DNA from: Mariprofundaceae bacterium
GTDB taxonomy: Bacteria > Pseudomonadota > Zetaproteobacteria > Mariprofundales > Mariprofundaceae
DNA: 43,631 bases
Assembly: GCA_030950985.1 (NCBI GenBank)
Contig: JAUZQM010000029.1
Coordinates: 1 to 43,631, forward strand
Reading direction: 5' to 3'
The notes under the pieces are model-generated. The model saw only the letters and a program-made list of their open reading frames with translations. It was not told the origin of the DNA and did no database searches. The position numbers and the translations under genes were made by a program. How positions within the stretch are numbered: position 1 is the first letter of the stretch; each line of letters starts with the position of its first letter. Shown piece by piece: positions 10,316-20,882 of the stretch.

Positions 10316-10356
10316 CGTGGCGCATCATATTAAAAAAGGATGCGTCACGATTTTTT
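10316..10356. terminator. Terminator between convergent genes
   Basis: CGTGGCGCATC-(12 nt)-GATGCGTCACG, 11-bp stem with one G.U, then A and T6. Overlaps the stop of the minus-strand DedA gene. Confidence 0.8.
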
Positions 10357-10938
10357 ATCAGCACCGTCATCCCATTGAGCTTTAAGCTTTTGATGTCCAT
10401 AATGCCAATAGATCCAGCCTACGACACAGGCAAGTAAGATCACAACAATCCCCAATCCCCAAAGACCAAACTGATGAAGAACGTGTATGGCAGCCAAGCC
10501 TAAAAAATGACCTGCGCTATAAATGACGCATGCCCAAATGATGCAATTCACCACTTGGAGTAAAAAAAAACGTTTAAAGCTGATCGATGACGTGCCAAAA
10601 AGAATGGCAGCAGCCAAACGTGTTCCATATAAGTATTGAAAAATAAAAATGGACCAATGTGCATATTTATCAAGAATCATATTGGCTTTGGGTGCATGAC
10701 GTTTCAGAGAAGGCATGGCATTGATAATTTGCTCACCACGCCAACGCCCTAAAGCAAAAAAGAACAAGTGACCAAGAAAAGCACCGCATGCAGCCACAGC
10801 AATGACCTTCCAAGTGGTAAGAATGCCCGCAGCAGCAAAAGCGGCAGCAATAATAAGCGCCGATTCGCCTTCAATAAACGTCCAAAACAACACTGCCCAA
10901 TAGCCGTATTGTTCAACAATATTTTGAATCCATTCCAT
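10345..10938 (-). CDS. DedA family membrane protein
   Basis: YGYWAVLFWTFIEGESALIIAAAFAAAG, GHLFFFALGRWRGE, YGTRLAAAILFGTSSISFKRF. Confidence 0.88.
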   Translation of the reverse strand: MEWIQNIVEQYGYWAVLFWTFIEGESALIIAAAFAAAGILTTWKVIAVAACGAFLGHLFFFALGRWRGEQIINAMPSLKRHAPKANMILDKYAHWSIFIFQYLYGTRLAAAILFGTSSISFKRFFLLQVVNCIIWACVIYSAGHFLGLAAIHVLHQFGLWGLGIVVILLACVVGWIYWHYGHQKLKAQWDDGADKKS

Positions 10939-11218
10939 GCAACGATTGTATCAAATATGGTACTAACTGAAACATAAAAATAGATTATTAGAGGATATTT
11001 TTCTATAACATACTGATATATAAATCATATGGTGGTTTTTTAAATCTGAGTGAGTAACAATGATAGTTTCGACATTTTATTTTCATTAATCGCAACGGTT
11101 TCATTATCTGTTTTTGCCAAATAATCAGCAGATAACGTAAAGCTGGTGCTATCAAGACTATTCAAACGCGGACCAATCTTCTCCTGATGGCAAACATACA
11201 AAGAAATTTCACTCAACT

Positions 11219-11281
11219 TGGAAGTACGAATTTAGCAGTCCCCTTATGTGCTAATTTAGCGAGGCTAAGGTCGCACTTCCA
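11219..11281. repeat. 63-bp imperfect inverted repeat
   Basis: Arms TGGAAGTACGAATTTAGC and GCTAAGGTCGCACTTCCA pair at 15 of 18 positions. Confidence 0.6.
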
Positions 11282-11345
11282 GAGTGATTCATTACTTATG
11301 TCATTTTTTCCAAATGTTTGTATCAAGGCTCTATGAGTATATTTT

Positions 11346-12239
11346 TTATCTTTTTACTACAGTGGATTTGTTTTTTAGAATAATGAAAATACCACTTAAA
11401 ATCATCAATGCGGCAAGGGAAAAGTGTAAACTTATATGTTCATCCAGCCATAAAAAACCTCCAACTGTCGCAATAAAAGGAACTAAAAGTTGTAATGAAG
11501 CAGCAAGGCTGGTGGGTATTTTCTTGAGTACAGTGTACCAGAGGGCATAACCGATACCTGATGCCAAAGCGCCAGATACAATGGCAAGTAAAACACCTTT
11601 GTTGGATAGGTGGTTTTGATCGATAAACCAAAAACTAAGCGCGATAGTGAACGGTAAGGCATACAAAAAGTTATGCTGAGTATGCCATAAAGGTGCGTGA
11701 GATGTTTGACCTAACATACTGTAAATACCCCAAGCGATGCCTGCAATCGTCATCAAGAAAAAACCTTGAAGCGAGGGCATACTCGCACTGGGTAACATCA
11801 AATAAACAAAGCCAGAAAAGGCAATGAGCATGCCCAACCATGCTTTGAAAGGTGGACGGTTGCCAGCAAAAATACTTACCGACATCATGGTCATATGAAC
11901 TGCACCATAAAGAATGATGGCACCTGTGCCTGTATTTAAATTGACGTATGCAAAAGAGAATGTACTGGCATAAATAAACAACATGATTGGTGCATAGGTG
12001 CGTGAAGATAAGGTGCTTTGGATGGGTGTAGCGGAAGGTCGCTTGAATTGAATCAGAATATACAAAGCGATAGCACCTGATAAAAGTCGAATACTTGTAA
12101 AACTAGCGGGATCAAGATGACTTTCGCCTAAAGCCATGCGACAAAAAATAGAGTTGGCGGCAAAGCCAATAAGGGCAAGAGCAGTGAGTAATGATGTGGA
12201 CATGGCGATAAGTCTTATGATTTTTATATTTCTTACCAT
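11346..12239 (-). CDS. EamA/DMT family transporter
   Basis: Multiple hydrophobic segments, FAANSIFCRMALGESHLDPASFTSIRLLSGAIAL, second EamA repeat GIAWGIYSMLGQ...SGIGYALWYTVLKKIPTSLAASLQLLVPFIA. Confidence 0.88.
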   Translation of the reverse strand: MVRNIKIIRLIAMSTSLLTALALIGFAANSIFCRMALGESHLDPASFTSIRLLSGAIALYILIQFKRPSATPIQSTLSSRTYAPIMLFIYASTFSFAYVNLNTGTGAIILYGAVHMTMMSVSIFAGNRPPFKAWLGMLIAFSGFVYLMLPSASMPSLQGFFLMTIAGIAWGIYSMLGQTSHAPLWHTQHNFLYALPFTIALSFWFIDQNHLSNKGVLLAIVSGALASGIGYALWYTVLKKIPTSLAASLQLLVPFIATVGGFLWLDEHISLHFSLAALMILSGIFIILKNKSTVVKR

Positions 12240-12319
12240 AAAGATAGCATTGGCAAGCTATTTGCTTTATTATGTTTAACGATTGAAATAACGTGCAGAG
12301 ACATCTACCATCGTTTATC

Positions 12320-12379
12320 AGTTCGGTGAGTGCGCCTCCCCTCCTTCCCTTTTAGTGGCCTCCCGAGCTGGTATTTTTT
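12320..12379 (+). ncRNA. Candidate sRNA 3' hairpin or mutS leader structure with C-rich loop
   Basis: Stem AGTTCGG(T)GAG(TGC)GCC ... GGC CTC CCGAGCT, 20-nt loop TCCCCTCCTTCCCTTTTAGT, followed by GGTA and T6. Confidence 0.4.
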
Positions 12380-12414
12380 ATCTCCATTCATTCTAAAAAT
12401 GTTAATCTTCGCAC

Positions 12415-15030
12415 ATGACAACCGAAACACCTGAATCTACAAAACCAAGTAAGCAAACACCCATGATGCAGCAATACCTCGCCATTAAATCGGATTATAG
12501 CGATTGTTTGCTGTTTTATCGTATGGGTGATTTTTATGAGATGTTTTTTGATGATGCCATTGATGCGTCAAAAATTCTTGATATCACCTTAACCAAGCGA
12601 GGGAAAGCTGACGGCGCAGATATTCCCATGGCAGGTGTTCCTTGGCATCAAGCGGATAATTATTTAGCCAAATTGGTAGCAGCAGGTAAACGTGTGGCGA
12701 TTTGTGATCAAATGGAAGCGCCAACGGCAGGAAAAGGTCCCGTACGTCGTGAAGTGGTGCGTGTGGTGACACCAGGTACGATTACTGAATCATCCTTATT
12801 GGAGCAGGAAACAAGCGCACCCTTATTGGCGATTGCGCAACAAGGTGAGGCTTGGGGCTTGGCATCATTGGATATGGCTTCAGGAGCTTGGCGTTTACAA
12901 GAAGGTGTCGGCGAGCAAGGTTTAGATGAATGTTTGGCAGTCTTAAAGCCTGCTGAAGTATTGCTGCCTTCCAAAGCGACACTCGCGAATGATTGGCAAG
13001 TCTATCGTTTGGGTGATTGGAGTTTTTCAGCATCGGTCGCACAAGAACAATTACAACAGCGTTTTGGTTTGAAAGATTTTACATCCTTAAATTTAGATAG
13101 ACATCCACAAGTAGCGGCGGCAATTGGTGCGGTGTTGGTTTATTTAGAACAAACACAAAAATGTAATGTTGGCCATTTGCAATTACCAGTCTTTAAAGAA
13201 CAAGCCATGGGTATGCAAATTGATGCTCGTTCGCGTCGCAATCTTGAAGTGTACGCTGCACTCAATGGTGATCGGAAATCAGGCATGATGCATATCCTTG
13301 ATCAAAGTTGTACACCCATGGGCGCACGTTTGTTACGCGAATGGATTGATCATCCGCTATTGGATGTAGACATGATTGAAGCGCGACAAGATGCGGTTCA
13401 ACAGCTGCTTGAATGTCGGGATACAAACGATGATTTAAGGCAATCATTGGCAAATATTCGAGATATGGAACGGATGCTAACACGCATTGTTTTGCATCGT
13501 GCTGCACCCAGAGATTTGCGAGGTCTGACTGATTCCTTGCTGATGTTACCCGATATTCAACAGATTTTAGAAGGATGTACAGGCTTGTTAGCAGCGGTCA
13601 AACCTGCTTTATTGGGCTTGGAAGCTTTGGCGCAGACATTGAACCAAGCATTGGAAAGCACCATGCCTGCCGTATTTCATGCAGGTGGCGTGATTCAATG
13701 CGGTTTTGATGTAGAATTGGATCGTTTGCGGGCTTTGGCAGACGATGCCGATGATTGGTTGCGAGCTTATGAAGCGAAAGAGCGTGAACGCACAGGCTTG
13801 CAAAACCTGCGTGTGAAATACAACAAAGTATTTGGTTATTTTATTGAAATATCCAAAGCACAATCAGCGGATGCACCACACGATTATGTACGCAAACAAA
13901 CCCTAGTGAATGCGGAACGCTTTATCACCGATGAATTACACAGTTTTGAAACAGAAATTCTAGGGGCAAAAGATGCAGCGATGACCCGTGAATCAGCATT
14001 GTTAGAACAATTGCATCACATGATTACCCAAGCAGCAAGCAGTATTCAACAAGCAGCGGCAGCTGTGGCATCTATCGATGTATTGGCATGTTTTGCATAC
14101 TTGGCAGCAAGCCATGATTACCATCGACCAGAAGTGCATCATGGTCGGGTATTAAGTATTGAATCAGGGCGACATGCGGTGGTCGAACAATGTCTCAAGG
14201 ACGACAGTTTTGTTGCCAATGATACCCATATGGATGCTAAATCACGTCGGTTTATGTTGCTCACAGGGCCCAATATGGGTGGTAAATCTACCTATATGCG
14301 GCAAGTAGCATGGGTTGTTTGGTTGGCTCATACAGGTTGTTTTGTACCTGCCGATTCGGCTCGTATTCCGCTCACAAGTCGTTTGTTTACGCGTGTGGGT
14401 GCTGGTGATGAATTGGCAAGTGGACGTTCCACATTTATGGTAGAAATGATGGAAACCGCAGCGATTTTGAATCAATTAGAACCGCGTTCTTTGGTGATTG
14501 TCGATGAAATTGGGCGTGGTACAAGCACTTGGGATGGTTTGGCGATTGCTTGGGCAGTCGCAGAACAATTGATTGATGCTGATGATGTTTTTACCTTATT
14601 TGCGACGCATTATCACGAATTAACCGCCTTGCCTGAAAATCATCAAGAAGCTTTCAATGCCTCCGTGACGGTGCGTGAATGGAATGGGCAAGTCATTTTC
14701 ATGCACAAAATTATCGAAGATGCAGCGGATCAATCGTATGGTATTGCAGTGGCACAATTGGCAGGTTTACCGCCTCAAGTGGTCAAACGCGCGCGTGAAC
14801 ATTTGCATCGTTTGGAACATGGCGCACCTTTGGTCAACGAACAAGACGTTGCTCAGTTGGGTTTGTTTGCCGAAGCTGAAAAACGCAAGCAAGCCAAGCA
14901 TTTGAAACATTTACAAGATTTAGAATCGCGTTTGCAAGCCGTGGATGTGAATCAAATGCGACCTGTTGAAGCCTTATTATATTTGGAAGAACTCAAAGTG
15001 ACACTGGAGTCTGATGATGGCGAAAAATAA
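12415..15030 (+). CDS. mutS: DNA mismatch repair protein MutS
   Basis: [88 protein letters not shown]. Confidence 0.97.
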   Translation: MTTETPESTKPSKQTPMMQQYLAIKSDYSDCLLFYRMGDFYEMFFDDAIDASKILDITLTKRGKADGADIPMAGVPWHQADNYLAKLVAAGKRVAICDQMEAPTAGKGPVRREVVRVVTPGTITESSLLEQETSAPLLAIAQQGEAWGLASLDMASGAWRLQEGVGEQGLDECLAVLKPAEVLLPSKATLANDWQVYRLGDWSFSASVAQEQLQQRFGLKDFTSLNLDRHPQVAAAIGAVLVYLEQTQKCNVGHLQLPVFKEQAMGMQIDARSRRNLEVYAALNGDRKSGMMHILDQSCTPMGARLLREWIDHPLLDVDMIEARQDAVQQLLECRDTNDDLRQSLANIRDMERMLTRIVLHRAAPRDLRGLTDSLLMLPDIQQILEGCTGLLAAVKPALLGLEALAQTLNQALESTMPAVFHAGGVIQCGFDVELDRLRALADDADDWLRAYEAKERERTGLQNLRVKYNKVFGYFIEISKAQSADAPHDYVRKQTLVNAERFITDELHSFETEILGAKDAAMTRESALLEQLHHMITQAASSIQQAAAAVASIDVLACFAYLAASHDYHRPEVHHGRVLSIESGRHAVVEQCLKDDSFVANDTHMDAKSRRFMLLTGPNMGGKSTYMRQVAWVVWLAHTGCFVPADSARIPLTSRLFTRVGAGDELASGRSTFMVEMMETAAILNQLEPRSLVIVDEIGRGTSTWDGLAIAWAVAEQLIDADDVFTLFATHYHELTALPENHQEAFNASVTVREWNGQVIFMHKIIEDAADQSYGIAVAQLAGLPPQVVKRAREHLHRLEHGAPLVNEQDVAQLGLFAEAEKRKQAKHLKHLQDLESRLQAVDVNQMRPVEALLYLEELKVTLESDDGEK

Positions 15031-17602
15031 GAAAAATATAGCTGTTATGCAGCCAATGTATGACATCATTACCGAACAATTGGAGCAGGGTGAATCGGGT
15101 GACGTCTTGATGAAAAGCATGTGTCAGCAAGTGGATGTTTTTCTCATTCAACTTTGGCAAGAAAAAGCACCGTATGCAGCCAAGTGTGTTGATTTGGTGG
15201 CAGTGGGTGGTTATGGACGTGGAGAACTCGCACCTCAATCTGATTGGGATTTGTGGTTTTTAACCGATGACCATCTGGATGAAGCATGTCAAAAGGATAT
15301 TGAAGTGTTTTTGTATGCCTTATGGGATGTGGGTGCAAAAATTGGTTATGCCGTGCGAACCAACGCACAAACATTGGAGCATATCAAAGAAGATTGGACC
15401 TCTGCAACAGCAGCTTTGGAAACTCGTCTATTGTTTGGAAAGGGTCATCTATTTGAGCGTATGCATGAAAAAACCACCAAGTTCTTTAAGAAAAAACGCA
15501 AAGCCTTTGTGGAAGCTAAGTTAAATGAATTTGAAAGTCGCCACAAAAATACAGGTGGCACAGCGTTTTTGATGGAACCCGACATCAAGGAGTACAAAGG
15601 TGGTTTGCGTGATGTGCAAAGTATTTTTTGGATGGCAAAAGCTTGGTATGGCAGTCAATGTTGTGGAGATTTAGTGCATCAAGGCGCATTATCTTTGCGT
15701 GAATATGAACATTTATCGACAGCCCAAGATTTTTTATGGCGGTGTCGTGCTGCGTTACATTTAGAAGTTCAACGCCCCAATAATCGTTTGGGTTATGAGC
15801 AACAAGCTATTTTAGCCGAACAACTGGGTTATGAAGATCATGATGATCATTTTGCAGTCGAATGGTTTATGAAGGATTATTTTCGACATGCAGGACGTAT
15901 TGCTCGGGTATCGCGTTTGCTGGTCATCTATTTTCAAGAATGCTTACATCCCCAATTATTTGCCTTTGAACGTAATATTGAAGATGGATTTACCTTGGAA
16001 GGGCAGCTTGTTGGTATACAACATGCCCGTGTTTTTCAAGATAATCCTTTACGATTATTGAAGATTTTTCATGTAGCACAACAAGATAAACGTCTTTTAT
16101 CCAGTGTTGCATTGCGTCAAATCCGAGCCGATGTCTTGTTGATTGATGATGATTTTCGTGCGAACCCTGAAGCTCATCGTATGTTTTTGCGGATTTTGCG
16201 TGATCGGCGAAATGTCGCCCATGCTTTGAAAGCCATGCATAATACAGGTGTATTGGGACGATTTATTGTCGCTTTTCGTGATATTGTCGGTTTAGGGCAA
16301 TTCAATCGTTATCATGCGTATACAGTCGATGAACATACTTTGCGAGCAGTCGGCGAAGCGCGTAATTTTTATCATGATGAATATGCCACCCGCTTACCTT
16401 TAGCCAAAGAAGTATGGCATAAAATAAGCCGCCCTGAACTGCTTTATTTGGCATTGATTTTTCATGATATTGCCAAGGGTATGAAAGGGGATCATTCCAT
16501 CAATGGTGAAGGTCTGGCACGTGATTTCTGCCAAAGTATTGGTTTGTCGACAGATGCCAGTGAATTGGTCGCGTGGTTGGTGCTGAAGCATTTAAGCATG
16601 GCTATGACATCACAGCGTTTTGATTTATCCGATCCAGAAGTGATTAAAGATTTTGCAAGCCAAGTCGGTGATTTAGAATGCCTTCATTATTTATTTTTAT
16701 TAACGATTGCAGATATTTCAGCTGTTGGGCCGAATGTTTGGAATGATTGGAAAGGCAGCTTATTGAGTGAATTGTATCGAAGTACAGTGCGTTGTTTGAT
16801 GCAAGGTGGTGAAAAAAATGAAGTATTACAACAAGAGCGTAAGGAACGTTTGGATACACGCATTTCAAGTGCTTTACGGAATGATCGAGGTGAAACTTTA
16901 CGTCAGTTAAGTGATGCTTTATATCGTTTGCCTTGGCGTTGTGTGATGCACTTTCCACCTCGGCAGTTGAATCCGTTGGCAAAGTTATTGGTTGAAGGAA
17001 ACGAAGGTATACGATTTTATTCGGATAAAGTGGCAGGTGAAACCTTGGTCATGATATGGGTCAAGGATCAAGATCATTTGTTTGCCACATTAACCAGTGC
17101 GATTGCTATGGGACACATCAATGTATTGGCTGCACAAGCGTTTGATTTGAAGGATGGGCGCGTCTTGGATGTGTTTCATGTGCAGGATATGGAAGGAAAA
17201 ATATTAAATCATGATGCTGATTTGGAACGTGTACAAAAACGTTTGGAAAAAGCATTGAAGCATTCAACTGAACGAACCCCAATAACTCCGATAAAACAGG
17301 ATAAAATTACCCTATTGATGCGCAATGTCCCTTTAAGGGTTAAGGAACTGGCTGTAAGCTCGGAACACCAAACAACCATTGAAGTTGCCGCCAGTGAACA
17401 GCCTGCATTATTGTCTCGTTTAGCTTGGGTCATCAGTGATATGGGCTTTGCTTTGAAAGGTGCAGCCATTAGCACCTTTGGTGAGCAAGTGGTGGATGTG
17501 TTTTTTATAGAGGGAGAACAAGGCGGCTGTTTGACGGATGATGAAATCAATGGCTTGTGTGAGGCATTAAAAGAAGAAGCGAGTTTACCTGAAGATGCAT
17601 GA
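15014..17602 (+). CDS. glnD: Bifunctional uridylyltransferase/uridylyl-removing enzyme GlnD
   Basis: [22 protein letters not shown] nucleotidyltransferase motif, [17 protein letters not shown] motif, C-terminal ACT-like repeats. The start may be 15017. Confidence 0.95.
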   Translation: MMAKNKKNIAVMQPMYDIITEQLEQGESGDVLMKSMCQQVDVFLIQLWQEKAPYAAKCVDLVAVGGYGRGELAPQSDWDLWFLTDDHLDEACQKDIEVFLYALWDVGAKIGYAVRTNAQTLEHIKEDWTSATAALETRLLFGKGHLFERMHEKTTKFFKKKRKAFVEAKLNEFESRHKNTGGTAFLMEPDIKEYKGGLRDVQSIFWMAKAWYGSQCCGDLVHQGALSLREYEHLSTAQDFLWRCRAALHLEVQRPNNRLGYEQQAILAEQLGYEDHDDHFAVEWFMKDYFRHAGRIARVSRLLVIYFQECLHPQLFAFERNIEDGFTLEGQLVGIQHARVFQDNPLRLLKIFHVAQQDKRLLSSVALRQIRADVLLIDDDFRANPEAHRMFLRILRDRRNVAHALKAMHNTGVLGRFIVAFRDIVGLGQFNRYHAYTVDEHTLRAVGEARNFYHDEYATRLPLAKEVWHKISRPELLYLALIFHDIAKGMKGDHSINGEGLARDFCQSIGLSTDASELVAWLVLKHLSMAMTSQRFDLSDPEVIKDFASQVGDLECLHYLFLLTIADISAVGPNVWNDWKGSLLSELYRSTVRCLMQGGEKNEVLQQERKERLDTRISSALRNDRGETLRQLSDALYRLPWRCVMHFPPRQLNPLAKLLVEGNEGIRFYSDKVAGETLVMIWVKDQDHLFATLTSAIAMGHINVLAAQAFDLKDGRVLDVFHVQDMEGKILNHDADLERVQKRLEKALKHSTERTPITPIKQDKITLLMRNVPLRVKELAVSSEHQTTIEVAASEQPALLSRLAWVISDMGFALKGAAISTFGEQVVDVFFIEGEQGGCLTDDEINGLCEALKEEASLPEDA

Positions 17603-17843
17603 ACTATTGGCATCGCCAGAGCAATGCCTTAGTTTATTTGGTTCTGTAGTGATTTTATTGGCTTATTTTCTCATGGTATCTAAACCTGATAAAAAAATAT
17701 TATCTTTTTATATGAGTATATTAGGTGGTATTTCCTTGCTCATCATGGCATTTCTATATGCCAATGTCGGATTGATTTTTTTAGAAGTTTCTTGGATTTC
17801 CATCAATGCTTGGGGTATTTGGCACGCTTATCAAAAAAAGTAA
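17595..17843 (+). CDS. Small membrane protein (CBU_0592-like)
   Basis: 82 aa, three hydrophobic segments, overlaps the glnD stop. Confidence 0.6.
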   Translation: MHELLASPEQCLSLFGSVVILLAYFLMVSKPDKKILSFYMSILGGISLLIMAFLYANVGLIFLEVSWISINAWGIWHAYQKK

Positions 17844-17888
17844 CGCTGAGCTCTTTATGCCAAATTAAATCAAAGGACATCACATCCG

Positions 17889-18557
17889 TTACTTAGATGT
17901 TAATAAAATTTCAATACGACGATTTTGAGCTCGCCCAGTTTTAGTTGCATTACTTGCTTTGGGTTCTGTATCTGCATGACCTTCTACGCGAAAAGAATTG
18001 GGTGCAATATGGTGTCTCCAAACCAACAATCGAACGACGGAAGCGGCACGTAACGATGATAAATCCCAGTTGTCTTGGAATGTATTATTGTGCTTGCTAA
18101 CATTTAAATTATCGGTATGACCAATGATACGAACAATACCACCTTGTTGAATATGTTTGTTCATCACATTGACCAGTTTTTCAATAGCAATAGCACCCTG
18201 TTTATTAAGTTTGTATTGTCCTGATGAAAAAAGAATAGAATTTAGCATGGTGACTTTGATGGATTGGTTTTTCAGCTGTTCCACCATGACCGTTTTTTCT
18301 TGAACTTCATTTTTTAAGGTGCGATTGAGTTCTTTTAAATTGGCCTCTTGTGCCAATAAACGATTGTTTTCAGCGGTTAATTTTATTTTTTCTGTTTTTA
18401 ATAACGAGGCTTGTAGATTTCTTTTATGGGTTTCTTGCATCACCGCATCAGTCTTTTTGGCGTTTGTTTGGCAGCCTGTGATGGCTAATATGAGTAACAA
18501 TAAGCTTACTATTCGCGTTGTTTTTATGGTTTGAATGTGCATGTGAATCATCTCCAT
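17889..18557 (-). CDS. OmpA-family lipoprotein with coiled-coil region
   Basis: Lipobox LLILAITGC; C-terminal ILFSSGQYKLNKQG...IIGHTDN...WDLSSLRAASVVRLL...GHADTEPKASN...AQNRRIEI. Confidence 0.88.
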   Translation of the reverse strand: MEMIHMHIQTIKTTRIVSLLLLILAITGCQTNAKKTDAVMQETHKRNLQASLLKTEKIKLTAENNRLLAQEANLKELNRTLKNEVQEKTVMVEQLKNQSIKVTMLNSILFSSGQYKLNKQGAIAIEKLVNVMNKHIQQGGIVRIIGHTDNLNVSKHNNTFQDNWDLSSLRAASVVRLLVWRHHIAPNSFRVEGHADTEPKASNATKTGRAQNRRIEILLTSK

Positions 18558-18644
18558 TAAAGGGATTTATTTTTGGAATCTTAAACTCTAACTTAAACTA
18601 TCATGTGTCAAAATAAATATTGCCAAGTTCAGTGTAAAAAAGAC

Positions 18645-19484
18645 TTATTCTTTCACCAACCACTGAATGCTCGATTTACCTTTTTCACCCAATAAATGGG
18701 CATGAATCCATGACAATGATGCTTGCATGGCTGCTTGGGCATGCCAAGGAGGGTTCACAATCAGTAAACCCGAACCTTGCATTTGCATATCTGGAAAATG
18801 ACCACGCATTTCAACCCGTAGAATATTACGAATGGCTGATTTTTTGAAGGCTCGAAACAATTCAATTTCACGCCCTGCGGGTAAAATAGGATACCAAATG
18901 ACATAAACACCCGCTCGAAAGTGTGCATAAATATCAGCAATGCTTTCGGCAATACCTTGGTATTCTGTTTTATCTTCAAACGATGGATCAAGAAAAATCA
19001 ATCCACGTTTTTCTTTGGGTGGCAAAAAAGCATGCAAGGCTTCATAGGCATCACGTTTATGCAAAGAAAAACGGCGATGGCTGCGAAAACCTTGGCGTAA
19101 AGCATTAAATTCTTGGGGGTGTAAATCACATGCTGCCAAGCGATCCATCGGGCGAAGCATATGGGCGAGCATCGCTGTTGAGCCAGGGAAACGTGAAAAA
19201 CCACCGTCAAGATTTTCCGCTTCAATCAGAGATTTCCAGCGTGCCACTCCTTCGGGAATATCGTCATCTTGAATCGGCCAAAGACGTGCAACACCTGTAT
19301 CAAATTCATGTGTTTTTTGTGCATCTTCAGCATGTAAATCATACATGCCACGTCCTGCAAAAGCATCCAACATGAACATGGGTGTGGCTTTTTTCTGCAT
19401 TCCCGCCACCACATCACCCAAGATGATGTGTTTGAGAATGTCGGCATGATTGCCTGCGTGGTAACTGTGTTGATAACTAAGCAT
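18645..19484 (-). CDS. rlmJ: 23S rRNA (adenine2030-N6)-methyltransferase RlmJ
   Basis: MLSYQHSYHAGNHADILKH start, GLIFLDPSFEDKTEY (DPPY-type region). The ORF extends to 19532 but the conserved start is the second Met. Confidence 0.9.
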   Translation of the reverse strand: MLSYQHSYHAGNHADILKHIILGDVVAGMQKKATPMFMLDAFAGRGMYDLHAEDAQKTHEFDTGVARLWPIQDDDIPEGVARWKSLIEAENLDGGFSRFPGSTAMLAHMLRPMDRLAACDLHPQEFNALRQGFRSHRRFSLHKRDAYEALHAFLPPKEKRGLIFLDPSFEDKTEYQGIAESIADIYAHFRAGVYVIWYPILPAGREIELFRAFKKSAIRNILRVEMRGHFPDMQMQGSGLLIVNPPWHAQAAMQASLSWIHAHLLGEKGKSSIQWLVKE

Positions 19485-19515
19485 GCTCGCATCCTGCAAA
19501 AAAGGGATAAAAGCG

Positions 19516-20013
19516 TCACCATTTTTTTCCATCGGGCAATGCTTCTTCTCCAGAGTTAAGAATATTGTTCAACAGTGTTTGCGCTGTTTGTTGACGGATG
19601 GGGTGCAAGTAATCAGGTGAAATATCACACATGGGGCGCAAAACAAATTGCCGCCAATGCATGTGTGGGTGCGGCAAGGTGAGTCGTTCTTCCGCTAAAA
19701 TAAGATCATCATAGGCAATGATATCCAAATCAAGGGTGCGTGCGCCCCAATGTTCGTGACGGATGCGTCCATGTTGTTGCTCCAAATCTTGCAAGTGATT
19801 CAAAAGCTCTATGGGCGTGAACGTCGTTTGAATCTGTAAGACGGCATTGAAATAATCATCTTGCCCTTCAGGTCCAATCGGTGGCGTTTGATACACTAAC
19901 GATGATGCGATGATGGTGCATGATGGATGTTTCTGTAACGCATGACGAACACTGCGAAAGGATTGCAAAACATCCCCGATATTGCCGCCCAAGGCGATCC
20001 ATGCTTTAGGCAT
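19516..20013 (-). CDS. folK: 2-amino-4-hydroxy-6-hydroxymethyldihydropteridine pyrophosphokinase
   Basis: AWIALGGNIGD, QTPPIGPEGQDDYFNAVLQI, HWGARTLDLDIIAYDD, LPHPHMHWRQFVLRPM. Confidence 0.94.
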   Translation of the reverse strand: MPKAWIALGGNIGDVLQSFRSVRHALQKHPSCTIIASSLVYQTPPIGPEGQDDYFNAVLQIQTTFTPIELLNHLQDLEQQHGRIRHEHWGARTLDLDIIAYDDLILAEERLTLPHPHMHWRQFVLRPMCDISPDYLHPIRQQTAQTLLNNILNSGEEALPDGKKW

Positions 20014-20183
20014 ACATCAACTCGTGTAGCGTGTTTTGTAAGGTGTTGTTCATCACTGCGACCAAATCGCAAGTTTGTGTGTGAATGTTAAAAGGTGTGA
20101 TAGGCATGTTGCTGATATTTACGAAGCATCTTGCTTTGGTCAATGCTTGCCCGCTTCATCCAACAGGCCCTAAGGAAGTAACT

Positions 20184-20882
20184 ATGTTCAAACGAGTTTT
20201 ACCAATTATTATTATTTTATCTGCAATTGCAGCCTTCTTTTTCTTCGATTTGGGGCATTATTTAAGTTTTGATGCACTGGCAGAGCATCGTCAGATGTTA
20301 ACTGCTCAAGTCGAGGCACATGCTGTCTTGGCATCATTGATTTACATGATGATTTATATTGCCGTTGTTGCGTTGTCATTACCGGGTGGTTTGATGATGA
20401 CATTAACAGGCGGTTTTCTTTTTGGGGCTGTTTGGGGTGCGATTCTAGCCGTCACAGGCGCAACATTGGGCGCAACGATTTTATTTCTCATTGCCAAAAC
20501 ATCGTTGGGTGATTTCTTGCTTGCCAAAGCCGGTGATACCATCAAAAAACTTCAAGCAGGTTTTGAAGAAGATGTGTGGAGTTATATGTTTATCTTGAGA
20601 GTTGTACCCATCTTTCCTTTTTTCTTGGTGAATTTAGCACCTGCCTTTTTGGGTGTACCTTTGCGTGTGTATATCGTGGCAACATTCTTTGGCATTATCC
20701 CTGGAACTTTCGTTTATGCCTTGGCTGGTAGTGGTTTGGGTCAAGTGTTTGATCAAGGTGACACGTTTTCCGCTGCGAATATCATGACTCCTAGCATGAT
20801 TGGTGCGCTGGTAGGTTTAGGGGTATTGGCACTCGTACCCGTCGTATATAAAAAATGGCAACAAAAAGAGGTAAAGGCATGA
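20184..20882 (+). CDS. TVP38/TMEM64 family membrane protein
   Basis: SLPGGLMMTLTGGFLFGAVWGAILAVTGATLGATILFLIA, RVVPIFPFFLVNLAPAFLGV, FFGIIPGTFVYALAGSGLG. ATG 20184 follows TAAGGAAG. Confidence 0.88.
   Translation: MFKRVLPIIIILSAIAAFFFFDLGHYLSFDALAEHRQMLTAQVEAHAVLASLIYMMIYIAVVALSLPGGLMMTLTGGFLFGAVWGAILAVTGATLGATILFLIAKTSLGDFLLAKAGDTIKKLQAGFEEDVWSYMFILRVVPIFPFFLVNLAPAFLGVPLRVYIVATFFGIIPGTFVYALAGSGLGQVFDQGDTFSAANIMTPSMIGALVGLGVLALVPVVYKKWQQKEVKA

Noticed and set aside
11284-11550. 88-aa plus-strand ORF at the eamA 3' end
   Set aside because: Mostly antisense to the transporter gene, with low-complexity hydrophobic composition; not supported as coding.
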